A stretch of 5,745 nt of DNA from Thermoplasmata archaeon (GTDB lineage Archaea; Thermoplasmatota; Thermoplasmata; Lutacidiplasmatales; UBA184): positions 1-5,745 of the forward strand of contig JAJZDF010000052.1 in the NCBI GenBank assembly GCA_021828715.1. Direction: 5' to 3'. Made by a program: the position numbers and the translations under genes. Within the stretch, counting starts at the first letter, position 1; every line of letters begins with the position of its first letter. Positions 1 through 5,745 of the stretch are shown one piece after another. The notes beneath the pieces were generated by a model. It saw only the letters and a list, made by a program, of their open reading frames with translations, made no database searches and was not told the origin of the DNA.

Positions 1-10
1 GGGACGGCCG

Positions 11-145
11 CTACCTTGCCTTCAGGACCTTCTTGACGTTCGGGTGCTCCTTCGTGAAGATCTTGCCGCCGCAGTTGTCGCAGCGGACGCCGAAAAGGTT
101 CGCGTCGGAGGGAAGCGCCTCCTGGCAGCGGATGCAGCGGAACAT
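11..145 (-). CDS. rpoP: DNA-directed RNA polymerase subunit P (Rpb12/RPC10-like)
   Basis: This 44-residue protein starts at the ATG at 145 and ends at a TAG at 11-13. It matches the archaeal Rpb12 family in length and layout. A first zinc knuckle, CIRC (Cys4, Cys7), and a second, CDNC (Cys22, Cys25), would hold one Zn ion. They are followed by GGKIF and a basic C-terminus ending VKKVLKAR, the usual family ending. The known role of the subunit is to help assemble the Rpb3/Rpb10-like platform (RpoD/RpoN) of archaeal RNA polymerase in the cytoplasm. The gene lies 24 nt after eL43, the position it occupies in the archaeal exosome superoperon. The 24-nt spacer has only a weak GGAT-type ribosome binding site. 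The start is fixed because the first knuckle begins three residues in. Another small zinc-ribbon protein is possible but much less likely given the context. Confidence 0.9.
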   Translation of the reverse strand: MFRCIRCQEALPSDANLFGVRCDNCGGKIFTKEHPNVKKVLKAR

Positions 146-169
146 ATCGAATCCAGCGGCGCGCGGCCC

Positions 170-436
170 TTAAGCGTTGCCCGTCGCGATCTTCTCGGTC
201 CGCGTGATCGACGGCGGCGCCTGGAACGCGTAGGCGTTGGAGGCGTACCGGGTGCCGCAGCGGCGGCACTCGAAGATCCCGCTCGACACCCGGTGGAGGC
301 TCACGGTCGAGCAGCGGGGGCACGCCGACGCCGCCCGCTTCACCCGGTCGATCTCCAGCACCCGGCGACGGATCCGGATCCCGTAGCGCGGCCCCATCCA
401 GCCGGTGGAGCCGACCTTCTTCGTGCGCTTGCTCAT
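170..436 (-). CDS. rpl37ae: Large ribosomal subunit protein eL43 (L37Ae)
   Basis: An 88-residue basic protein with the typical eL43 layout. The N-terminus is KRTKKVGSTGWMGPRYG, followed by a basic helix IRRRVLEID at about residues 22-30. The zinc ribbon has Cys39-x2-Cys42 and Cys57-x2-Cys60 around the conserved SSGIFECRRCG. A short C-terminal extension follows. Archaeal members are about 70-95 residues, so it is full length. It binds 23S rRNA in the 50S subunit. The ATG (436-434) overlaps the rrp42 stop as ATGA and is preceded by a strong GGAGGT ribosome binding site inside the rrp42 end, so translation is probably coupled to rrp42. A longer reading frame upstream in the same phase is only the shadow of rrp42 and adds nothing resembling the family. 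Confidence 0.95.
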   Translation of the reverse strand: MSKRTKKVGSTGWMGPRYGIRIRRRVLEIDRVKRAASACPRCSTVSLHRVSSGIFECRRCGTRYASNAYAFQAPPSITRTEKIATGNA

Positions 437-1221
437 GCCGGACCTCCCCGGGCGGCGGCGCGCAGCCGATCGCCGTGGGCGAGCGCCCGCGAGACCATGG
501 ACCGTACGTCGTCGGGCGAGAACGCCCCGACCAGTCCCTTCTGCATCGCGACGACCCGCCCGAGCTCGTCGGTCGCGATCGTGAGGCGGCCCTGGGCCGC
601 CTGTTCCTCGTCGAACGTCGGGTCGACGACGATCGCGTCGCCGAGCCGCACGAAGGTGCACTCGATCGGGAGGTGCCCCACCGCGAGCGCGTAATCGGCC
701 TCGGCGACGCCGAACCGCTTGGCCGGCACGACGGCGTGCGCGAGCGCGCTCACGCCGGCGAGCATGGCGGCATCGATGAGGTTCCCCGAGTGGTCGAGGA
801 CGTGCAGGTCGACGTAGCAGACCCAGGTCTTCTCCCCCGGCGTGACGCAGAGCCGGGCGAGGTCGATCGTCTCCGCCGCGCGGATCGCGCGGTCGACGAC
901 CCGGGAGACCTCGATGGCGCCCGGCTGGGGGGGGCCCGGCTCGAACGTCGGCGAGGAGAGCGGCACGAGCTCGGCGTTGGTCGTGAGGACCCCCGCGTTC
1001 GGGGTGTCCGGGAACGGCTTGCCGAGCTCGAGCTTGACGCCGGCGGCGACGACGGTATCGCCCAGGCGGACGAGCGCCGAACCGTCGGCGGTCGCGATGA
1101 ACCCCGGCTCGATCGAAACGGCGCGGTACTCGTCGAGGGCCCGCCCGTCCAGGCGCTTTCCCGAGGCGGCCAGGTCGAGTACGTGGGTCGTGCGGAGCTC
1201 CGACGCGACCTCGCCGCTCAT
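433..1221 (-). CDS. rrp42: Archaeal exosome subunit Rrp42 (non-catalytic RNase PH-like)
   Basis: A 262-residue RNase PH-fold protein. [11 protein letters not shown] (about 23-33) is the family N-terminal signature. [18 protein letters not shown] (about 81-98) and [13 protein letters not shown] (102-114) are the Rrp42 hallmarks, and the C-terminal half has [17 protein letters not shown] (138-154) and DPTFDEEQ (200-207). In the archaeal exosome, three Rrp42 alternate with three Rrp41 in a hexameric ring for 3'-5' phosphorolytic RNA decay and tailing. Rrp42 lacks the phosphorolytic site but contributes to RNA binding. The DRRS and EADLP catalytic motifs of Rrp41 are indeed absent here. The start is the ATG at 1221, four bases overlapping the rrp41 stop (ATGA), with a strong GGAGGAT site upstream. 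A longer in-phase frame reaching 1827 lies in the rrp41 shadow. An 8-C run (minus strand, 927-934) codes for the normal GPPQPG, so the frame is intact. Confidence 0.96.
   Translation of the reverse strand: MSGEVASELRTTHVLDLAASGKRLDGRALDEYRAVSIEPGFIATADGSALVRLGDTVVAAGVKLELGKPFPDTPNAGVLTTNAELVPLSSPTFEPGPPQPGAIEVSRVVDRAIRAAETIDLARLCVTPGEKTWVCYVDLHVLDHSGNLIDAAMLAGVSALAHAVVPAKRFGVAEADYALAVGHLPIECTFVRLGDAIVVDPTFDEEQAAQGRLTIATDELGRVVAMQKGLVGAFSPDDVRSMVSRALAHGDRLRAAARGGPA
437..455 (-). promoter_or_regulatory. Strong Shine-Dalgarno site for eL43
   Basis: The minus strand reads GGGGAGGTCCGGC before the ATG at 436. GGAGGT is a near-ideal match with about 6 nt spacing and lies inside the last rrp42 codons, again suggesting coupled translation. 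Confidence 0.75.
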
Positions 1222-1970
1222 GCCGATCCTCCGGGGAGTTCGGTGGTCGCGTAGCGGTCCCGGAGCGCCTGCTTCATCTTCTCGTAGATGACCTTGCATC
1301 CCGCGACGCCGAGGTCGAGGGAGCGGGAGAGCTCCTCGGGGGTCATGTGCCCCTCCATCTGCAGAAGGACGAGGCGGCCCGACTGCGGGACGAGCGCCAT
1401 CGGCAGGTCGGCTTCGCCGAAGTTGTCCTCCTCCTTCTTGAGGTCGAGCGCGATCTTGCCGTCGATCTTCCCGACCGCGACCGCGGGCAGGAGGTCGGCC
1501 ATCGGGATCCCGGCGTCGGCGAGGGCGACCGACGCGGCGACGAGACCGGCGCACCGCGTCCCGGCGTTCGCCTGCAGCACCTCGATGTAGACGTCGATGC
1601 TCGTCCGGGGGTACTCCTCGGCGAAGACGACCGACTCGAACGCTTCGGCGATCACCTTCGAGATCTCCTGCGAGCGGCGGTCGAGCCCCGGCCGCTTGCG
1701 CTCGTCGACGGAGAAGGCGGCCATGTTGTAGCGGCACTGGATGACGGCCTTGTTGTTCTGCTGGAGGTGGCGGGGATGGACCTCGCGCGGACCGTAGACC
1801 GCGGCCATCACCTTGTTCGCGCCCCACTCCACGAATGCCGAGCCGTCGGCCTGATGCAGCGGCCCGGCCCGGATCCGGATCGGTCGCAACTCGTCGAGTT
1901 TCCGTCCGTCGATCCGCAGCCCTTCGGGGCTCAGCAGGACCGGGACCTCCTTCGCTCCCACGCTTCCCAT
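1218..1970 (-). CDS. rrp41: Archaeal exosome catalytic subunit Rrp41 (RNase PH-like)
   Basis: A 250-residue RNase PH-fold protein and the catalytic partner of Rrp42. [15 protein letters not shown] (about 19-33) opens the domain. [13 protein letters not shown] (52-64), CRYNMAAFS (79-87) and [10 protein letters not shown] (98-107) follow, then [16 protein letters not shown] (132-147). [15 protein letters not shown] (181-195) contains Asp182 and Asp188. From family knowledge, the arginine pair at 98-99 contacts phosphate/RNA and the spaced aspartates are the catalytic metal/acid residues; all are present. Together with Rrp42 and Rrp4 it would degrade RNA 3'-5' using phosphate, and can tail RNA using nucleoside diphosphates. 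The start at 1970 gives the usual N-terminus and follows AGGAGAGC, a good ribosome binding site in the 19-nt gap after rrp4. In-frame extension to 2081 would run inside rrp4 and is not supported. The stop overlaps the rrp42 start (ATGA). Confidence 0.97.
   Translation of the reverse strand: MGSVGAKEVPVLLSPEGLRIDGRKLDELRPIRIRAGPLHQADGSAFVEWGANKVMAAVYGPREVHPRHLQQNNKAVIQCRYNMAAFSVDERKRPGLDRRSQEISKVIAEAFESVVFAEEYPRTSIDVYIEVLQANAGTRCAGLVAASVALADAGIPMADLLPAVAVGKIDGKIALDLKKEEDNFGEADLPMALVPQSGRLVLLQMEGHMTPEELSRSLDLGVAGCKVIYEKMKQALRDRYATTELPGGSA
1222..1240 (-). promoter_or_regulatory. Strong Shine-Dalgarno site for rrp42
   Basis: The minus strand reads CCCCGGAGGATCGGC before the ATG at 1221. GGAGGAT closely matches the archaeal ribosome binding consensus with about 5 nt spacing. 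It lies within the last codons of rrp41, so translation is likely coupled. Confidence 0.75.
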
Positions 1971-1989
1971 TTTCTGCTCTCCTGGAACG
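1971..1989 (-). promoter_or_regulatory. Shine-Dalgarno site for rrp41 in the rrp4-rrp41 gap
   Basis: Read on the minus strand, the gap contains CCAGGAGAGCAGAAA directly before the ATG at 1970. The GGAG core sits about 8 nt from the start, a normal archaeal spacing. It decides the start in favour of 1970 over the longer in-frame alternative at 2081. Confidence 0.75.
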
Positions 1990-2853
1990 TCAGTACTCCG
2001 CCGCGTCGTCGGCCCCGGGTCCGTCCGGACCCCCCGCGTCGGGCTCCGCCGGCAGGGGCGGGAGCTCGTGGGGCACCGCATCGCGGTGGGCGCTCTCGAC
2101 CGGAACCCGCTCGGGTCCCCGGTCGCCGGGACGGTCGGTGGAGGAAAGGTAACTCTCGACCCGGGCCGTCAGGCCGCGGTGCTGGCCCTGCTCGTCGATC
2201 ATCCGGAGGGCCTCGCGGGTCCGCTGGATCGCCTCCGGCGACCCCCCGATCCAGATGCGGCCGTTCTGTCCGACCGCGATCTGGGAACCCGTGTGGGCGG
2301 TGATGGAGCGGACCATCGATCCGTTCCGTCCGACGACCCGGGGGATGCGGGCGGGGGAGACCGAGACGATCGTCCCCTCCTCCAGCTTCCCGAGGCCGTC
2401 GCCGAGCATCGTCACGCCGATGCGGCCGGTCGCCTCCAGGCTCTCGACGCGCACGACCACGGCCTGCCCGACCCGGAGGTACCGGTCGGTCTCCCCGACC
2501 TCGACCTTCCAGGGGGAGCCCGTGACGTGGAGGGGCGCCCAGCGCGGGGCGGCGATGTCGAGCAGCCAGAACGTGGTCTGGCAGTCGGTCACGATCCCGA
2601 TCACCGTGTCCCCCGCCTTCGGGATGTACCGCCCGGAGAGCGGGATCACCGTGACGAACGGCGGCTTGGGCTCGAGGAGGCCCAGGACGCTCGCGTAGAC
2701 CTTGCCGCCCAGGCGGTAGGTCCCGGCGCCGGGCCGGAGGGCCGAACCGGGGATCTCCTCGCCGGGGAGGACTAGTACGCGGTCCCGTGCGGGAGGCGGG
2801 GATGACTCCCCGCGGCCACGACTACGGTGGCCGGATCGATGACCTTGGGACAT
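1990..2853 (-). CDS. rrp4: Archaeal exosome RNA-binding cap subunit Rrp4 (S1 and KH domains)
   Basis: A 287-residue Rrp4. Residues about 25-65 form the N-terminal domain, with LPGEEIPG and [18 protein letters not shown]. Residues about 66-150 hold the S1 domain, with [15 protein letters not shown] at 76-90. The KH domain (about 160-235) contains the GRNG loop at 175-178, the GxxG motif that binds RNA. Rrp4 caps the Rrp41/Rrp42 ring and feeds RNA into the pore. Two parts are unusual. The first 24 residues are Arg/Ser/Gly-rich, and residues about 237-287 form a Pro/Asp/Glu/Gly-rich, probably disordered tail. Many archaeal Rrp4 proteins are around 230-250 residues. The ATG at 2853 is the best start I see; no good ribosome binding site precedes it, only GGTG about 11 nt upstream. 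No start codon is evident between the Arg-rich part and the conserved domain. It lies 37 nt after SBDS and 19 nt before rrp41. Confidence 0.95.
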   Translation of the reverse strand: MSQGHRSGHRSRGRGESSPPPARDRVLVLPGEEIPGSALRPGAGTYRLGGKVYASVLGLLEPKPPFVTVIPLSGRYIPKAGDTVIGIVTDCQTTFWLLDIAAPRWAPLHVTGSPWKVEVGETDRYLRVGQAVVVRVESLEATGRIGVTMLGDGLGKLEEGTIVSVSPARIPRVVGRNGSMVRSITAHTGSQIAVGQNGRIWIGGSPEAIQRTREALRMIDEQGQHRGLTARVESYLSSTDRPGDRGPERVPVESAHRDAVPHELPPLPAEPDAGGPDGPGADDAAEY

Positions 2854-2887
2854 TGGGTTTGCTGCACCGGTCCCGCGCGACGGGGGT

Positions 2888-2906
2888 GCGCTATTTAACT
2901 AAAGCG
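2888..2906 (-). promoter_or_regulatory. Candidate internal TATA box upstream of rrp4
   Basis: The minus strand reads GCTTTAGTTAAATAGCGCA here, an AT-rich island in otherwise very GC-rich DNA. The TTAAATAG core is centred about 42 nt before the rrp4 ATG, which would put a transcription start near 2869 and leave a leader of about 15 nt. It overlaps the final SBDS codons (TTA GTT AAA TAG). No convincing BRE is seen just upstream, so this is a candidate only. Confidence 0.45.
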
Positions 2907-3586
2907 GTCTCGGCGGCGCCGCGCGTGCGGGCGTTCAGCTTCTCGTACAGCTCGGTCTGGACCCCGGCCGGGATCTCGAGGACCCCGCTCCACGCCCCGT
3001 CGCTCCCCCACTGCTCCTCGAGGAGGCGGCCGAGCCCCTTGAGCTCCCCGATCACCCGGGGATAATGCGCCGCGGGCAGCCGCACCCGGACGCGCACGAC
3101 GTCGAGCCGGATCGGGAGGAGCGGCCGCAGCTTGACCAGGACCTCCTGCACCTGGGCATCGACCGGCCGGAACGGGTCGATGTGTACCTTCGCCTCCGCC
3201 ATCGCCGCCTCGATCCGGGCGGGCGGGTGCGGGGCGCCCGTCTGCGGGTTCATCGCGTTGCGGGCGATCGTCTGGACGATCTGCTTGAGCTTCGCCGCCT
3301 GCAGCTGGTGGCGTTGCTCCGTCGTGACCTGCACCTCGCCGCGCTGGACGATCTCCTTCGCGATCTCGAGCAGGTTCCGGGTGTGGAACGTCTTCTCGAG
3401 GAACTCCTCGGAGATCTTGTCGCCCTTCTTCGCGTCCTTGAAGACCTGCTCGAGGGCGAGCTTGTCCCTCAGATCGACCGGCTTCCCGTCCTTGATCTCC
3501 TGGACCGCCTGGGGGTCGACCAGCACCTCGAACCGGTTGCCGCCGGTCTCGAGGCGGGCGATCACGGCGTCTTCGACCTTCACCAT
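2891..3586 (-). CDS. sdo1: Ribosome maturation protein SBDS/Sdo1 homologue
   Basis: A 231-residue SBDS-family protein with all three domains. The N-terminal FYSH domain (about 1-90) has MVKVEDAVIARLETGG, RFEVLVDP (18-25) and VFKDAKKGDKIS (48-59). The central helical domain contains ITTEQR-like VTTEQRHQLQAAKLKQI (87-103) and the very characteristic NPQTGAPHPPARIEAAM (113-129) with EAKVHID (131-137). The C-terminal ferredoxin-like domain runs from about 160 to the end. In eukaryotes SBDS releases the anti-association factor eIF6 from 60S subunits together with EFL1. The archaeal protein is thought to act similarly on 50S subunits with aIF6. The ATG at 3586 matches the family start. It lies 21 nt after psmA with no clear ribosome binding site, so translation may depend on reading through from psmA. 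The last codons (TTA GTT AAA TAG) are oddly AT-rich. Confidence 0.96.
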   Translation of the reverse strand: MVKVEDAVIARLETGGNRFEVLVDPQAVQEIKDGKPVDLRDKLALEQVFKDAKKGDKISEEFLEKTFHTRNLLEIAKEIVQRGEVQVTTEQRHQLQAAKLKQIVQTIARNAMNPQTGAPHPPARIEAAMAEAKVHIDPFRPVDAQVQEVLVKLRPLLPIRLDVVRVRVRLPAAHYPRVIGELKGLGRLLEEQWGSDGAWSGVLEIPAGVQTELYEKLNARTRGAAETALVK

Positions 3587-3607
3587 CGGGTCGGGCCCGT
3601 CCCGTTC

Positions 3608-4363
3608 CTAGCTGCGGGGCGCGCGGACCGCCGCGGGGGCGGTCGGCAGCCGGGCGGCGAACTTCTGGATCTCGTCGGCGGAGAGGCGCGAGAGGCCCTT
3701 CCCTTGGTCGACGGTGCAGACCTCGACCTGGGCGAGGCTTCCGCCCTCTTCGAGCCCCGCGCGGAGCCCCTCGAGCGCCAGCAGGATCGCGGCGTCCCGG
3801 TCCAGGTCGGGGCGGTACTTTTGCTCGAGCAGGTCCATGACGGGGCCCTTGTTGCCGCCGGTGCTGCTCGCCCGGAAGCTGGTGAGCGAGCCGGACGGCT
3901 CGGTCTCGAACAGGTGGCAGCCGTTCTCGTCGTACCCGCCGACGAGCAGGGCGGTCCCGAACGGGCGCACCCCGCCGAACTGGGTGTACTGCTGCTTGTA
4001 GTCGCAGATCCGGCGGACGAGCAGCTCGACCGACATCGGCTCGGCGTAGGTCACCCGGTGGATCTGGGCGCCGAGGCGGGCGTAGTCGACGAGGACGCGG
4101 GCGTCGGCGACGAGGCCGGCGGTCGCGCAGGCGATGTTCTCGTCGATCGCGTGGATCTTCTCGAGGCTCGCCGGCTCGGCGAGCTTCGGGTTCGGGATGC
4201 GGCGGTCGGCGATCAAGACCACGCCGTTCGCGTAGACGAGCCCGGCCGTCGTCGCGCCGCGGCGGACCGCCTCGCGCGCGTACTCGACCTGGAAGAGCCG
4301 CCCGTCGGGCGAGAAGACGGTAATGGCCCGGTCGTAGGCCATCTGTCCCGGTTGCATCTCCAT
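3608..4363 (-). CDS. psmA: 20S proteasome alpha subunit
   Basis: A 251-residue alpha subunit from the ATG at 4363. The proteasome alpha signature YDRAITVFSPDGRLFQVEYA occupies residues 10-29. Tyr10-Asp11-Arg12 is the gate region. SLEKI (66-70) carries the lysine that, in Thermoplasma, lies in the pocket bound by the C-terminus of the activating ATPase. ATAGLVADARVLVDYA and QQYTQFGGVRPFGTALL are further family blocks. The subunit forms the outer heptameric rings that gate access to the beta-subunit chamber in the cytoplasm. A second ATG at 4357 gives MQPGQMAYDR, the usual family N-terminus. I chose 4363 because a GAGG ribosome binding site lies 8 nt before it, but 4357 is close behind. A TATA box sits 33-39 nt upstream. 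It is the first gene of the operon, and SBDS begins 21 nt downstream. Confidence 0.96.
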   Translation of the reverse strand: MEMQPGQMAYDRAITVFSPDGRLFQVEYAREAVRRGATTAGLVYANGVVLIADRRIPNPKLAEPASLEKIHAIDENIACATAGLVADARVLVDYARLGAQIHRVTYAEPMSVELLVRRICDYKQQYTQFGGVRPFGTALLVGGYDENGCHLFETEPSGSLTSFRASSTGGNKGPVMDLLEQKYRPDLDRDAAILLALEGLRAGLEEGGSLAQVEVCTVDQGKGLSRLSADEIQKFAARLPTAPAAVRAPRS

Positions 4364-4498
4364 CGGCAGCGCCTCGGGCGGGCACCGGGAGGCCCTTTAT
4401 AACGAGCGCCCGGCCGATTACGCCCCGGCCAGTCGCGGGCGACGGGCGGCGCTCGCCGGCCCGACAAGGGTAAGAGGCTCCGGGCCGCGTTCCGTCCG
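4364..4498. other. Divergent intergenic region between psmA and the DUF255 gene
   Basis: This 135-bp GC-rich gap separates two divergently oriented genes. The psmA-proximal side holds the TATA box. On the other side no clear TATA box faces the plus-strand gene. A weak GGGTAAGAGG at 4468-4477 lies about 25-30 nt before its ATG, the distance expected for a leaderless transcript. A 5-bp ggcga/tcgcc inverted pair (4438-4442 and 4453-4457) is too short to call in this composition. No RNA gene or terminator T-run is seen. Confidence 0.6.
4394..4404 (-). promoter_or_regulatory. TATA box of the psmA operon promoter
   Basis: The minus strand reads CGTTATAAAGG here, with the TTATAAA core at 4396-4402. 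It is the only strong AT-rich block in the divergent intergenic region and lies about 36 nt before the psmA ATG. A start site about 26 nt downstream would leave a leader of about 10 nt (16 nt if translation starts at 4357). This is typical archaeal TATA-box spacing. Confidence 0.75.
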
Positions 4499-5745
4499 AT
4501 GGAGGAGGATCCGGATCGACGGGCCCCGTCGCGCCTCGCCGGCTCGACCTCCGCCTATCTCCGCGCCGCCGCCGACCAGCCGATCGACTGGTACCCGTGG
4601 GGTCCGGAGGCGTTCGAGCGGGCGCGGGCGACCGCCCGCCCGATCCTCCTCGACATCGGCGCCTCCTGGTGCCACTGGTGCCACGTGATGGACGAGGGGA
4701 CGTACGCCGATCCCGCCGTGGGCCGTCTGCTCCGGGAGGCGTTCGTCCCGGTGAAGGTCGACCGCGACGAGCATCCGGAGGTCGACCGACGGTACCAGCG
4801 GCAGGTGAGCGCACTGACCGGGGAGGGGGGGTGGCCGCTCACGGCGTTCCTGACCCCCGCCGGAGAGGTGTTCCTCGGCGGGACGTACTTCCCGCCCACC
4901 GACGGGCACGGCCGTCCCGGCTTCCGCCGGGTCCTTACCGAGGTCGCCCGGATCTGGCGGGAGGAGCCGGAGCGGGTCCGGGAGAATGCCGCCGCGATCC
5001 AGGGCTCGATCGCCCGCGGGCGCCGGGCCCCCGGCGTCCCGGGCGGGAGCCTGGGGACGCTGTTCGCGGCGACCGTGGCCGCGCTCCACGCGAGCGCCGA
5101 CCCCGTGCACGGCGGCTTCGGTGCGGCGCCCAAGTTCCCCCACCCGACCGCGGTGTCGCTCCTCGGCTGGGACGCCCAGGCGAATCACCGCCCCCGGAGC
5201 GACGAGCTGGCGCGCGACACGCTGCGCGCGATGGCCGACGGGGGCCTCTACGACCACGTCGGCGGGGGCTTCCACCGCTACTCGGTGGACGAAGCGTGGC
5301 ACATCCCGCACTTCGAGAAGATGGCCGTCGACAACGCGGCGCTGCTCGCCCTCTACACCGAGGGGTTCCAACGATTCGGCGACGCCCGTTTCGAGGAGGT
5401 CGTCGTCGGGACGGCGGAGTGGGCCACGTCGACGCTCGGCGACGCCGACGGGGGGTTCGGCGCGAGCCAGGACGCCGACAACGCCCCGGGGGACGACGGC
5501 GGCTACTTCACCTGGTCGCGGAAGGAGCTCCGCTCCGCGCTCGAGCCGGACGACCTCCGCTTTGCGCTCCGCTTCTTCGGGATCGACACCGACGGCCGGA
5601 TGCCGCACGACCCCGAGCGGAACGTCCTCTTCCGGATGCTCCCGCCCGCGGAGGCGGCGGTCGGGCTCGGCGCCGCCGCCGATCCGCCCGGCGCGGTCCG
5701 CCGGGTGATCGAGGCGCTGCGGGCGGCGCGGGCGCGCCGATCGGC
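4499..5745 (+). CDS. DUF255/YyaL/SPATA20-type thioredoxin-domain protein (3' end beyond window)
   Basis: The frame is open from the ATG at 4499 to the window end (415 complete codons), so the protein is truncated by the window. Residues about 11-130 form the DUF255 thioredoxin-like domain, with PIDWYPWGPEAF (28-39), the CHWCHVM redox-like motif (Cys58, Cys61), VKVDRDEHPEVD (85-96), GGWPLTAFLTP (110-120) and GGTYFPP (127-133). The rest resembles the glycosidase-like helical barrel of the family, with GGFGAAPKFPHP, GLYDHVGGGFHRYS, HIPHFEKM (268-275) and SQDADN (323-328). Family members usually run to about 600-700 residues. Their biochemical function is not settled; mammalian SPATA20 is linked to spermatogenesis. 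There is no ribosome binding site before the ATG and no alternative start nearby, so a leaderless transcript is likely. The frame passes intact through a 7-G run (4825-4831). Its relation to the divergent operon is unknown. Confidence 0.92.
   Translation, partial: MEEDPDRRAPSRLAGSTSAYLRAAADQPIDWYPWGPEAFERARATARPILLDIGASWCHWCHVMDEGTYADPAVGRLLREAFVPVKVDRDEHPEVDRRYQRQVSALTGEGGWPLTAFLTPAGEVFLGGTYFPPTDGHGRPGFRRVLTEVARIWREEPERVRENAAAIQGSIARGRRAPGVPGGSLGTLFAATVAALHASADPVHGGFGAAPKFPHPTAVSLLGWDAQANHRPRSDELARDTLRAMADGGLYDHVGGGFHRYSVDEAWHIPHFEKMAVDNAALLALYTEGFQRFGDARFEEVVVGTAEWATSTLGDADGGFGASQDADNAPGDDGGYFTWSRKELRSALEPDDLRFALRFFGIDTDGRMPHDPERNVLFRMLPPAEAAVGLGAAADPPGAVRRVIEALRAARARRS

Noticed and set aside
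44..694. 216-codon plus-strand open frame across eL43 and rrp42
   Set aside because: It is antisense to two well-supported genes. The translation is Arg/Ala/Pro-rich low-complexity text without a recognisable domain, as expected in GC-rich DNA.
927..934. Possible frameshift at an 8-G run in rrp42
   Set aside because: The minus-strand codons give [12 protein letters not shown], matching the Rrp42 family in length and sequence on both sides.
3065..4402. 445-codon plus-strand open frame antisense to SBDS and psmA
   Set aside because: Its composition follows from reading GC-rich codons in reverse. It has no start context, no domain, and it conflicts with two conserved genes.
4438..4457. Short inverted pair in the divergent intergenic region as a possible operator or terminator
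   Set aside because: It is a 5-bp stem with a 10-nt loop in very GC-rich DNA and has no T-run; such pairs are expected by chance.
2895..4814. 639-codon minus-strand open frame across SBDS, psmA and the 5' end of the DUF255 gene
   Set aside because: It is out of phase with SBDS and psmA, both of which have clear family motifs. The product is Arg/Pro/Gly-rich and resembles no family; it is a GC-driven shadow.
4825..4831. Possible frameshift at a 7-G run in the DUF255 gene
   Set aside because: The conserved GGWPLT motif is read correctly through the run and the frame stays open on both sides, so no shift is needed.
4418..5608. 396-codon minus-strand open frame antisense to the DUF255 gene
   Set aside because: The plus strand carries uninterrupted conserved DUF255 motifs over the same stretch, while the antisense product is repetitive Arg/Pro/Val/Glu-rich sequence with no family match.
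4986..5708. 240-codon plus-strand frame inside the DUF255 gene
   Set aside because: It is in a different phase from the conserved motifs and gives Arg/Ser/Thr-rich sequence; it is a shadow of the real gene.

Overview
This is a high-GC archaeal chromosome segment (roughly 70% G+C by eye). It carries a compact seven-gene operon on the minus strand and the 5' part of a divergent gene on the plus strand. The minus-strand order, in the direction of transcription (right to left), is proteasome alpha subunit, SBDS/Sdo1, exosome Rrp4, Rrp41, Rrp42, ribosomal protein eL43 (L37Ae), and RNA polymerase subunit RpoP/Rpb12. This is the well-known archaeal exosome-proteasome superoperon, and both gene order and protein motifs match it. 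The genes lack the strongly acidic composition of haloarchaeal proteins. The alpha-subunit N-terminus (MQPGQMAYDRAITVF) is nearly the Thermoplasma/euryarchaeal sequence. A GC-rich Thermoplasmatota or other non-halophilic euryarchaeal lineage is my best guess, but the window alone does not prove it.

Layout: positions 1-10 are downstream of rpoP and too short to interpret. rpoP spans 11-145, eL43 170-436, rrp42 433-1221, rrp41 1218-1970, rrp4 1990-2853, SBDS 2891-3586 and psmA 3608-4363. Positions 4364-4498 form a divergent intergenic region with a clear TATA box for psmA. From 4499 to the window end, an open reading frame on the plus strand encodes the N-terminal 415 residues of a DUF255/YyaL/SPATA20-type protein (thioredoxin-like domain followed by a glycosidase-like helical barrel). 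It has no stop inside the window.

The operon combines RNA decay (the Rrp41/Rrp42 hexameric ring with its Rrp4 RNA-binding cap), ribosome maturation (SBDS), a large-subunit ribosomal protein, a small RNA polymerase subunit and protein degradation (20S proteasome outer ring). The rrp41/rrp42 and rrp42/eL43 junctions are ATGA overlaps preceded by strong Shine-Dalgarno sequences, so translational coupling is likely. The spacings at psmA/SBDS and SBDS/rrp4 are longer and lack good ribosome binding sites. An AT-rich TATA-like block overlaps the last SBDS codons, so the exosome part may have its own internal promoter.

I did not find an undescribed system here. The points that merit a second look are the candidate internal promoter, the unusual tails on Rrp4, and the divergent variant of the DUF255 family.
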